This document shows, piece by piece, positions 36,198-46,806 of a stretch of DNA of 64,000 nucleotides; positions within the stretch are counted from its first letter, which is position 1; each line of letters opens with the position of its first letter. A program made the translations under genes and the position numbers. The notes below the pieces were generated by a model. That model did not search any database. It saw only the letters and a program-made list of their open reading frames with translations, and had not been told where the DNA came from. Origin of the DNA: Boswellia sacra (Eukaryota; Streptophyta; Magnoliopsida; Sapindales; Burseraceae); NCBI GenBank assembly GCA_013180625.2, contig SNVD02013946.1:1-64000 (forward strand). The letters run 5' to 3'.

Positions 36198-37968
36198 TGT
36201 AAGACCTCGGTGCCAAATTTAAACACTTCAAGACTGCGGAATAGCCTCCAAGACCAAGATCCTGTGAGCATGGGCTTTAAAATTTGATTTGCCTTTTCAC
36301 CGCTTCAATTTCTAGGTATGTCTGAAAACTGCTTGAATGAGACGTGTGGGCGTCTTAAAATCACTAGACTATGTTGGATGAACAGTGATGGATGAGCATT
36401 ACTCTGTGAACAGTAACCGATAAACATTATCGTGCGACCATTACCTGTAAACAGTACCATATGAATAGTATTATATGAGCAATGCCACGTAAACAATGAT
36501 GACTTGTTCCTTGTTCAATAGAAAACTTTCACAACATTGACTTAATTCATCATTTTATGTCTTTATTAATCTCTGTCCCATTTTGACTAGTAAACCTAAT
36601 CCTTTTAGGCTTAGTCTAACTAATTTTTCTGGGTTTCTAAAACTAGTAGTCCCAGTTGTATAAAAATTTAATCTCATTAAGTCTTTAATTAGGCTTTTAA
36701 CACTTAATTAGGTCTAATTAAATTTTGCGTAGGCTTTTAATTGATCACATTAATTATAAGTCCATTAATCTAATTAATTAAATTAGTCCAAATACTCTAT
36801 TATTTAATTAATCAAATAAATTAAATAATGAGCCCATTTACTATTCAATTATATTTAATTTAATACCCAGGCTTTATTCTCTAATAAATCAAATCAAATT
36901 AAATAATTAATTTCTCAAGTCTAGTCCATATTTAGATAGTATAGATCAGCTACCAGGGGACCTTGATGGACATATTTAATTACAAGCTCCAATAAGTTTG
37001 ACCCAATATCCTGTTATCTCATAACTGTGGTAGGCCCCCCCTATTAACTTTGGTCTCATTCCACTATAAGTCCAAAACTGCACTTTTGAATTAAATACTC
37101 TTTACAGAAAGCTTAATAATTTAATATGATTATAATTTTCCTTAAGCCCTATCCATTGAGCATCAGGTTTACATAACTATCATTAATAGAATAACAATAA
37201 TTAGGGCAAAGTATGATTTACCGTATTACCCCTCTAATTACATCTTGCGCCTTTGATAGTAGTTTTACACCATTTAAATGAGTTGAGATTCATTAAATTA
37301 AATCTCAGTCTCGACCAAGATTCTTTCAAATAAAACTTTGTAAAACCATCAAGATGGTATTTAACAATCCTTTCAAAATCATGAATTCCATATCTGCGGT
37401 ATAGTGTCTACTAGTATACAAATCTTACAATCTTAACTAGCCAAAGTATTCACCTTACTCTTTTAGATCTCACTTTTTATTCCAGTCAAAGACCATAGTC
37501 TGTAGACTAGAAGTACACTACCCACTCAACATTAAGGTAGGAATGCCTTTAGTGCTCAGGTGTAGAAATTCACATTCGGTCATGGTATTTCCACCAAATG
37601 AATAATTTTTCATAGTTCGTGTTTAATACATTCATAATGTATAAGTTTCTTTGTTCTGAAGTCTCCACTTCAAATGGTTAGAGAGTCATCATTTCCCTAT
37701 TAAAGACAAACAACACAATAACCTTGTCCAAACAAAATGCCCAACTTTTGTTTATCGGCCGTGAACTAGTTCTGAGCTATGACAAAGTTCTATATCTCAT
37801 ATATATCTCATATAGACAGAAGCTTTGTCAATGTACAAGCTCTGAAACCTTTAGTCATTGATAAAGTCATATTTCGATAATTTATAAATAATAATATTCA
37901 TTTATTTATAATGATAATGTTTACATATTACAAAAAAATATCCATACTCTTAGGGTAGATCTCTAACA
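36198..37968 (-). repeat. Copia-type LTR (5' LTR of a minus-strand element)
   Basis: It begins TGTTAGAGATCTACCC on the minus strand at 37968 and ends ..CTTACA at 36198, followed at once by a PBS. It shares structure with the LTR-like remnant at 55862-57443, including a TGAAGTGG-GACTTCA motif. A cluster of GAACAGTA-like words lies at 36375-36500. The partner LTR was not identified. Confidence 0.65.
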
Positions 37969-37978
37969 CTACCTATAT

Positions 37979-38656
37979 AAGCAATGGTGAAGAAAAACAA
38001 GATGTGATCTGATGTAACATAAAGTAGAAGTAATGATGTATGTTTGTAATAATGAGTGTGGTAAGGTGTGCATAATAATAATGATATAGATAAATTTGAT
38101 AGTGAAGTGTCCAGTATAATGATGATAGTGATAAGGTATGAGTTGTAGGATAGAGTGATGTGACATAAAGTGTAATGAGTCATATAGTAATATGTAAAGC
38201 ATATAGTAATGTGTAAAGGAGATTCCTTAGAGATAAGAAAGCATCTCAGAATAATATCCTTGTCTTGTCTATATAAAGGATATGATAGCCTTGTATTAAG
38301 CAGAGTTGGATATCAATGTAAAATATTTCCTTAGTAAGAAAACATCTATATTTATTGTTTTCACACTAAGGAAATATTTTAAATTGATATCCAACCCTAC
38401 TCAATACAACGCTATCGTATCCTTTATATAGACATGATAAGAAAATCATTTTATGATGCTTTCTTATCTCTACGGAATCTCCTTTACACGTTACTATATA
38501 CTGCACCTTACTTTACAATGCATACCTTATCACTATCATAATTACACTAGACATCTCACTATCTATATCATTATTATAAAACATACATTATTATAACATA
38601 CATCATTACTTCTACTTTTTGCTACATCAAGTCACATCTTGTCTTCACCATGCTTT
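37979..38656. repeat. Long foldback containing two divergent copies of a caulimovirid promoter-like region
   Basis: The left arm 37979-38335 and right arm 38365-38656 are inverted copies (aagcaatggtgaag ... atatttccttagt against its complement) around a 29-nt spacer. Each arm contains tctatataaaggat (TATA-like): plus strand at 38268-38281 and minus strand near 38433-38420. The right arm continues into the caulimovirid coding region on the minus strand, so the arm looks like the end of the viral coding part plus the pregenomic RNA promoter. The head-to-head copy is an integration or rearrangement product. Reading the TATA stretch as a promoter is inference. Confidence 0.8.
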
Positions 38657-39878
38657 CGCGAATAGGGCCATAATGCTTCCATTTTAATCAGTAGGATCTG
38701 AAGGGAAATCATCATTCCAAGGTACTTAAGGAACTTTAGGTTCGTACTCCCTGACTGGTTCTTTTGGTATATGTGGTTGTGAACAATCTTCCCAATCTTT
38801 CTGTAGTTGCTCCCATGGTGGTGATGGATTCATAATTTCATTTGCCCTTCCCTATTTTCGAAGCCATTTATGATAATCATATTGATATTCTTGAATTGAA
38901 TCTTCATCAGAACTGTCATTCGTGAGCTGTAGATTTTTAATCCTTTCTTTATAATAGAAATCTCGAGAATTTAGGACATTATTTGAAATGGGACTATGTG
39001 TACAATAGAGAAGTGGCATCTAAATTTCTACTAATCTTTTTATAGCATGCAGACATCTTTCCTAATAAGTATGAACATCATCACTCGTTGGATCATGGAC
39101 AATTGGCTCAACTAATGGTTGTCGCATTCTTCCCCATATATGTCTTAGCTGAAATATGATTACAATCTTACGAACTATTTGAAATCCACCTTAAGAGATT
39201 TTCAAGTACTAGAGAGAACATTCGTTCGAACCATTTGTTTGGATTATACCTTTTGCTTCTATGAATCAATACAGGATCAAATACTATAGCTACTGGATAT
39301 AAATTGAAAAATAACCAGTAGGTATAGTATCCTTTGGCTGAAGCTTCAGGTATAATAGAATGAACCCAATTTGTACTTCATTCACTATATGGGAGTATGG
39401 AAAGATTTGATAAACTATTTTAAATAGCTGATCAGGGTTTGGAGATAGAGAAAGCAATTGAAATCTTTCTCTTTTAATGCTAGGATACATCATACACTGA
39501 TCCAAGAGATCCCATACTCTTCCATATGTGATAACAGACTTTTTTGGATAATCACAAGCATAGAAAACAAGATCTTCTATTTTTATTTCTATGTTTAGAG
39601 GCGAATTTGAATAGAATTGTGAAAAATCATGTGGATCATTGACTTTTTGAACAATAATTTTGCCTTAGTCTTTCTCAATAGTCAGAGGAAGTTTTCTTTT
39701 TTTTTAGTCCTTCATTTCTCCTGTCAAAAGCTTCTTGTCCAACATACAAGGTTTAGAAGAACTAGAGACCATCGAGATTATCTGAAAAGGTTTAGGAATT
39801 GGTCTGGAGAGAAAATCTACTACAACGTTTGACTCTCCTTTGACGTGACAAACAGTGAACTTAAATCTTGATGAAGAC
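38657..39878 (-). pseudogene. Endogenous caulimovirid, C-terminal region and RNase H end, inactivated
   Basis: Minus-strand readings are interrupted by stops. At 39290-39600 is a region of unknown function (LVFYACDYPKKSVITYG, then MMYPSIKRERF). At 39704-39898 is the end of the RNase H region (FTVCHVKGESNVVVDFLSRP). It is separated from the rest of the viral copy by the Gypsy insertion at 39878/39879. The nearest relatives are likely Petuvirus- or Florendovirus-like endogenous pararetroviruses, judged on gene order only. Confidence 0.75.
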
Positions 39879-41920
39879 TGTGGAATTCCAATATACATAT
39901 ATATTATAAATTTTAGAAAATATGACTAAGGGTATTTGAGTAATTTTATGAGAATTGGGTTGGATAATAGAAGTGGGCTTGTGTTGGAATTGGTAAGGGT
40001 GAATTGGGCTTGAATTTGAAATTGTTAGACTTAGGCCCATTAAGTCAAGGCCTTATGTATATAAGAGATGGGGTTTTCTAGAATTTGAGAGAAGGAAGAA
40101 GAAAAGAAGAGAGGAGGAGAAGAAGTTCACGGTTCCAGGAAGAAAAGAATAGAAAAAGAAGAAGAAAAAGGAGTGGAAGGAAAAGAGAGGAAAAATTTCA
40201 AGAAGTTTAGCTTGGAAAACATGTAAGAGATTCTAACACTATACTTACTTCATGTTATGTGTTTTGTTGTTGATTTGATATTGTTGTTATGTATGTGTCA
40301 TGTTTTGACTTGATTTCTTGGTTGCTTGGATGATGAATTATGAGTGAAGTTACTTATTGTAAGTTGTTTGTTGTGATTGCATGAAGAATTGTGTGAATTG
40401 AAGTGTTGATGAAGTGGAGTAGAAACAGTTTTGTGAGCAATTGTAGTGTATGTGACTGTTTTGTGTTGTTTGAGTGGATGCATTTTTCTGGATTGAGAAT
40501 TGCATGATTTTCCATGTGTGTAAGAAAATAGACAGATTAAGCTTTAAATAGCCGCTGATTTCATTGAATTTGGAGTTAAAACGGATTTTTGGTGAATTTT
40601 TGAAGTTGGGAGTTGAATTCTGGAAATGGAACATTTTGAACCAACTCTGGAATTCGATTCTAGTGTTTCGCTCGACAATGAACAGTGCTGTCGAGAAACA
40701 GTGTCGAGTGAACAGTATTTTCAGTGAACAGTGTCGAGAAACAGCGTGTCAAGTGAACATTATTTTCAGTAAACAGTGATGAGAAACAGTGTCGAGTGAA
40801 CACTGTTTTCAATGAACAGTGTCGGGTGAACAGTACTATCGAGTGAACAGTGTCGAGTGTCGAGCAAAATTTCAGAACCACCCCAAATCAACTGTATACT
40901 TCCTAAAAAGTCCTAGATTTTGCATAAAAATCATAATTTCTTGAGATTTATCATAGTAATGATATTGAAAGACTATTAATGTATGCATTGGACCTTGGAT
41001 GGGTCGTTCTGTACACAGACCCAAGGGGAACACGAATATAATGATGTGAAGTGTTGGACCTTGGGTGGACCGTTTTGTATACGGACCCAAGGGGAACACG
41101 AATATAATGATGTGAAGTGTTGGACCTTGGGTGGATCGTTCTGTATACGGACCCAAGGGGAACACGAATATAATGATGTGAAGTGTTGGACCTTGGGTGG
41201 ACCGTTCTATATACGGACCCAAGGGGAACACGAATATAATGATGTGAAGTGTTGGACCTTGGGTGGACCGTTCTGTATACGGACCCAAGCGGAACACGAA
41301 TATAATGATATGAGGTGTTGGACCTTGGGTGGACCGTTCTGTATACGGACCCAAGGGGAACACGAATATTTGGATGTGATGTGTTGGACCTTGGATGGGC
41401 CGTTTTATATACGAATCCAAGGGGAATACGAACAGAAATTTCATTTGCGAACGTACATAATAGTTTGATATATTATTATTGGATGTCTACTCCTGTGATT
41501 GAATATATGTGGAATGTGAATAATTTCGTATAATGTTAGAACTTTCCTACTGGGCTTTAGGCTCACCCCCCTCCCTCCACAGGTACACAAAAGGATGGTC
41601 ATTCTAGAGATGTTCCAGAGCTTTCTTAGGGAGTCTGGAGTCAGTATGCATATAATTTTTAGAGACTGTCTTGATTCTCCTAGTATGTAATGAGAGATTT
41701 TGTTTGGTGACTATTAACTGATGTATTGATTTTGTCACCAGTGTATGTAAAATTAATTTTGAACAAATAGTCATAAGTTGTAATGAATTCTTGTGATGTA
41801 TTTATATAAAATAAAATAAAATAAAATAAGAATATTTATGAGATATGATGACATAATTTTTATGAATTCTTATTCAATCACACCCTAACATCTCTAAATA
41901 AGAGATGTCCGAGCGTGACA
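39879..41920 (+). repeat. 5' LTR of the Gypsy element
   Basis: It contains a TATA-like tatataagagatgg near 40056, a purine-rich leader (40080-40200), a GAACAGTGTCGAG-type array (40675-40865), a 66-bp tandem array (about 40985-41445) and a (AAAAT)n-like run near 41810. It is nearly identical to the 3' LTR apart from repeat copy number and scattered changes. Confidence 0.95.
40985..41445. repeat. 66-bp hairpin-forming tandem repeat, 7 units, in the 5' LTR
   Basis: Units start ggaccttgg at 40990, 41056, 41122, 41188, 41254, 41320 and 41386. Each unit carries an interrupted palindrome: CCTTGGGT and CCGT pair with ACGG and ACCCAAGG around a short loop. Because 66 is a multiple of three and the units lack stops, both strands stay open across the array. 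I do not regard either frame as a gene. Confidence 0.95.
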
Positions 41921-41923
41921 GGG

Positions 41924-41935
41924 TGGTATCAGAGC
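41924..41935 (+). other. Primer-binding site of the Gypsy element
   Basis: tggtatcagagc starts 3 bases after the 5' LTR. It is complementary to the 3' end of initiator tRNA-Met as used by most plant Gypsy and Copia elements. Confidence 0.92.
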
Positions 41936-42098
41936 CTAGGCTTTACTGTGGACCTGTGGAAAGGAGGTAGATAGTCTGGGAGGGGTAGAGTCATGTTTGT
42001 GCGCTTGCATGTGCCTTGAATAACTGTTTGTTGTGTTTCTGTTCTAAATGTTATAAATTTTTTCACTTATGTTTTTACCACTGATAAAAATTAGATAA

Positions 42099-43260
42099 TG
42101 AGTTCTCCTACGTGAAGTGCTTCCAGTTCTAACCCACCTGAGGGTGGTGAGAGGTAAGAATTTTATAGGGCCATGAGGGATGTGGCCAATACATTGGCCC
42201 AAACAGTGGCAAACACGGTTAGGGAGACTCTTCGTGCTAACCCACCACCACCGCCTCAACTGGTGTTGACAATAGAATGAAGGGTGCACGTAGAGAAGTC
42301 CAACGCCACAATCCACCTACTTTCAATGGGGAGCCCGACCCGAATATTGCAGAAGATTGGCTTATACGAGTTGAGCGCCTCTTCAATCTTTTGCAAGTTA
42401 AAGAAGATTTACGGGTTAGGGTAGCAACTCATCTGTTGTCAGGAGAGGCGTTACAGTGGTGGACGTCTGTTGAGCGTATTAGAGGAGGGAACATTCTTAT
42501 ATGGAAGGACTTATCTATTGCTTTTCTGGATAAATATTTTCCTACGGTTTTTCGGGACCAAAAGGAAAATGAGTTTATATACTTGACCCAGGGGAATATG
42601 ACGGTGCAACAGTATGAGGCACGATGTACTGCTTTATCCCGTTTTGTACCTGGGTTGGTGGCAGATAAGGCTAGCAAGGCCCGGAGATTTCTAAAAGGAC
42701 TGAGAGATGACATCAGACCCTCAGTGGCTGTGTGTAGATTGACGACATATTCTGATGTGGTAGAGACTGCTTTAGTGGCAGAACAGGAGATATCCCAGAG
42801 TCACAGGGTGGGGGGTATTGGCATACCTCCCAGAGGAGCGAGACAGTAGGATCGTTCAGCTAAGAGACAGAGAACTCAGTCCAGTAGGACTTCCTTTAAT
42901 TCTCAGTCTCAGCAGCTACAATCTCAAGGGTCCATGGCAAGTGGGTCCTCACAGAGTCAGCGAGTTTGTTATGTGTGTGGGAAACCAGGTCACTTGCGAT
43001 ATCAATGTCCCAGATGTTATAAATGCGGACAATATGGTCATATGCAACGGGATTGTCTGGCAGGGATGAGAGGTCCTCTGAGTGTCACTAGTCAGACCCC
43101 ACCGACTCCTCGACAAGGATCAGGGTCACAGGCTAGACCACCATTTCAAGGACGTGATACTCATTCCCATCAGACATCTCAAAGGTCTCAGGCAGCTTCT
43201 TCTCAATCTATTAGACCTCCAAGATCAGCTCAGAACACTAGACAGCAGGGACAGATGACT
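42099..43260 (+). pseudogene. gag: Gypsy gag with two zinc knuckles, interrupted
   Basis: The retrotransposon gag domain is at 42277-42849 (PPTFNGEPDPNIAEDWLI, LLSGEALQWWTSV, FLDKYFPTVFR, MTVQQYEARCTALSRFVPGL). A TAG at 42847 interrupts it. It then continues into two CCHC knuckles, CYVCGKPGHLRYQC and CYKCGQYGHMQRDC (42967-43059). Upstream a frame change near 42275 separates a short N-terminal part with a run of prolines. Gag would package the element RNA, but this copy cannot make a full-length product. Confidence 0.93.
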
Positions 43261-46200
43261 CAGGGACGAGTTTTTGCTTTGACTCAGCCGATAGAGCCTG
43301 CAGACCACGAAGTTGTGGGAGGTACATTACTAGTTTTTAATGCATGGGCTCGTGTTTTATTTGATTCTGGAGCTACTCATTCTTTTATATCCACCCATTT
43401 TGCATCTGCATTAGGATTAGAGTCTGATTTGTTGGACTCTGTATTGCATGTGGAGTCACCTATGGGTAGTACTTTAGAGGTTGGGAGGATATGTCGCTCC
43501 TGTATGTTAGAAATCAATGGGCACAGGTTATCATTTGATTTGATACTTATGGATTTCACGGAGTATGATGTGATACTAGGAATGGATTGGTTGTCCACTT
43601 ATCGAGTTCTATTGGATTGTCACAAGAAGAAAGTGATCATCCACATGCCGGATGGCATCATTTTTAGTTTTTATGGGGATAAATATGCATTATTGCATTA
43701 TCCTTTGCTTGGGTCGCAAAACAAGAAAGGGATGAGGAACATGATAGCAAGTATATTAGTAGAAGAGACTAATAAAGGGGTTTCTGAACTTCCTCGGGTG
43801 GTGAATGAATTTCCTGATGTCTTTCCTGAAGAATTGCCTGGGTTACCTCCAACTAGAGAAGTGGAGTTTGCTATTGAAGTGTATCCGGGTGTGGCACCTA
43901 TATCAGTGGCTCTTTACCGAATGGCTCCAGCAGAGTTGAAGGAGCTAAAGCTGTAGATAGAAGAATTGTTAGAGAAGGGATTCATCCGACCTAGTACTTC
44001 TCCTTGGGGTGCACCAACATTATTTGTGAAGAAGAAAGATGGTTCATTGCGTTTATGCATCGATTACAGACAGTTAAATCGGGTTACAGTGAAAAACAAA
44101 TATCCTTTACCTAGGATTGATGATTTGTTCGATCAGTTGAGAGGATCTTGTTGTTTTTCCAAGATAGATCTTCGTTCGGGTTATCATCAGTTGAGAATAA
44201 AGGAAGGAGATATACCCAAAACCGCTTATCGTACCCGGTATGGACATTATGAGTTCTTGGTCATGTCATTTGGACTGACTAATGCTCCTGCTACCTTTAT
44301 GGATTTGATGAATCCTGTTTTTAGACCTCACTTAGACCAATTTGTGATAGTGTTCGTGGATGATATCCTCATTTATTCTTCATCTAAGGTTGAACATGAG
44401 CAACATTTACGCGTGGCACTTCAAACACTGAGAGAGCATCGTCTTTATGCCAAGCTGAGTAAATGTGAATTTTGGCTATCAGAAGTAAAATTTATAGGCC
44501 ATGTGGTGTCAAGACAAGGAATCTTAGTGGATCCATCGAAAGTAGAAGCAGTTATGAAGTGGGAACGACCAAAGAATGTGTTTGAAGTCCGCAGTTTCTT
44601 GGGTTTAGCAGGATACTATAGGCGCTTTGTTGAGAACTTTTCCCGATTGGCTGCACCAATGACCAGGTTAACAAGGAAAGGAGTCAGATTCGAATGGAAT
44701 GATGCATGTGAGCAAGCATTCCAAGAATTGAAGAAAAGATTAACTTCAGCACCTATCCTTGTGATACCACAACGTGGAGTTGATTATGTAGTTTTCACCG
44801 ATGCTTCCTTGGATGGGTTAGGGTGTTTGTTAATGCAACAGGGTCGAGTTGTAGCCTATGCATCTCGTCAGTTGAAACCTCATGAGTAGAATTATCCCAC
44901 CCATGACTTAGAACTTGCTGCGGTAGTGTATGCTTTGAAAATTTGGCGGCATTATTTGTATGGTGAGAGGTTTGAAGTCTTTTGTGATCATAAAAGTTTA
45001 AAATACATTTTCACTCAAAAAGACTTGAATCTAAGACAACGAAGATGGATGGAGTATTGGGAAGACTATGATTTCTCTATCCACTATCATCCAGGCAAGG
45101 CAAATGTGGTGGCTGATGCATTAAGTAGGAAGTCGAGGGTCATGGTTAGTGCGATGATAGGGGAGTAGAGCATGTTGCGGTCTGTTTATGATTATGATAT
45201 CTTGGTTGAGGATCGAGGAGATCAGATTTGCCTTTTTACACTTGTTACCGAACCATCTCTTGTGCATAGAGTGATTGAATGGCAACATCAAGATTCAGAG
45301 GCCAGAGCCTTGTATGAGCAAGTGTTACGCAGTGATGGGAGTGTGGATTGGACCATTGGTTCAGAAGGGAGTTTACAATTCAAGGGCAGAATCTTTGTTC
45401 CATCGAGTAAAGAGTGTAAAGATGATATTCTTAAGGAATTTCATCATTCTAAATTCGCTGTTCATCCTGGTGGTACTAAGATGTATCATGATTTACGTCG
45501 TCAGTTTTGGTGGAAATGAATGAAGAAGGATGTTGCTGAATATATGGCTAGATGCCTTACTTGTCACAAGTAAAGGCTGAGCATCAAAGACCTGCAGGAT
45601 TGCTCCAACCATTGCCTGTAGCAGAGTGGAAGTGGGATCACATCACCATGGATTTTGTTACTGGATTACCACGTTCTTTAAAAGGGAAGGATGCAATCTG
45701 AGTGATTGTAGATAGATTAACCAAAGTATCACACTTTCTTCCTATACGTACAATCGATTCAGTAGATGTTTTGAGTCGGCTGTACATTAAAGAAATTGTA
45801 AGATTGCATGGAGTTCCAGTTTCAGTGGTGTCAGACAGAGATCCCCGGTTTACAGCTCAATTTTGGCAAAGCCTCCAAAGAGCTATGGGCACTCAGTTGT
45901 TATTTAGTACAGCCTTCCATCCCCAAACTGATGGTCAATCAGAGTGTACTATTCAAATTTTAGAAGATATGTTGAGGGCTTGTGTGATGGATTTCCAAGG
46001 TAATTGGGAGGATCATCTACCACTTGTGGAATTCACATACAACAACAGCTATCAGTCAAGTATTTGAATGGCACATTTTGAGGCACTCTATGGTAGACCA
46101 TGTAGATCCCCGTTATGTTGGGTAGAAGTGGGAGAAGCTACCTTATTAGGACCGGAGCTTGTACAAGAAACGACTGAAAAGGTGAAATTGATACGTCAAC

Positions 46201-46703
46201 GTTTGCTTACAGCACAAAGTAGATAGAAAAGCTATACAGACAGGAGGAGACGATCGTTAGAATTCAGAGTGGGGGACCATGTGTTTTTAAAAGTGTCTCC
46301 GCATAAAGGCTTGATGCGTTTTGGTCAGAAAGGTAAACTTGCTCCATGCTACATTGGTCCATTTGAAATCCTAAAGCGGGTAGGTGAAGTAGCTTATGAG
46401 CTAGCATTGCCGCCATGGTTATCGGGAATTCATAACACATTCCATGTATCGATGCTAAGAAAGTATGAACCTCACCCAACACATGTACTTGACTGGAGTG
46501 AGTTGGATATCCAACAAGATTTTTCATATGAAGAGGTTCCTATTCAAATCCTGGACTCGAGAGTACAAGTCTTGCGTGGCAAGTCCATCCCATTACTCAA
46601 GGTCTTGTGGAAGCATCATGATGTGGAAGAGGCCACATGGGAGTTAGAGTCAGAGATTCAAAGAAAGTATCCAGAGCTTTTGACAGCGAGAGGTAATTTC
46701 TGA
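43261..46703 (+). pseudogene. pol: Gypsy pol (protease, RT, RNase H, integrase, chromodomain), multiple stops
   Basis: Protease has DSGATHSFI. RT has [18 protein letters not shown] and [10 protein letters not shown] with its catalytic Asp pair. RNase H has [13 protein letters not shown]. The integrase zinc region begins HHSKFAVHPGGT, and its core has [18 protein letters not shown] and HPQTDGQSE. The GPY-type module is GPFEILKRVGEVAYEL, and the tail has a chromodomain-like LLKVLWKHHDVEEATWELE. In-frame stops are at 43954, 44887, 45166, 45517, 45699, 46065 and 46224, with a frameshift near 45566. Catalytic motifs are otherwise preserved, so decay looks recent. The end-located chromodomain-like segment and LTR style point to Tekay. 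Confidence 0.95.
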
Positions 46704-46752
46704 TTCACGTTTTCAAATTTCGAGGACGAAATTTATTTTTTGGAGGTTAGGT

Positions 46753-46760
46753 TGTGGAAT

Positions 46761-46806
<46 letters not shown>

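Noticed and set aside
40985..41445. Regular direct repeats resembling a CRISPR array
   Set aside because: Units are contiguous with no unique spacers and lie inside a plant LTR, so this is a minisatellite.
40872..41468. 161-aa plus-strand and 190-aa minus-strand open frames across the 66-bp array
   Set aside because: They arise because the repeat length is a multiple of three and the unit lacks stops. There is no start context or family match and both strands are equally open, so I list the array as a repeat only.
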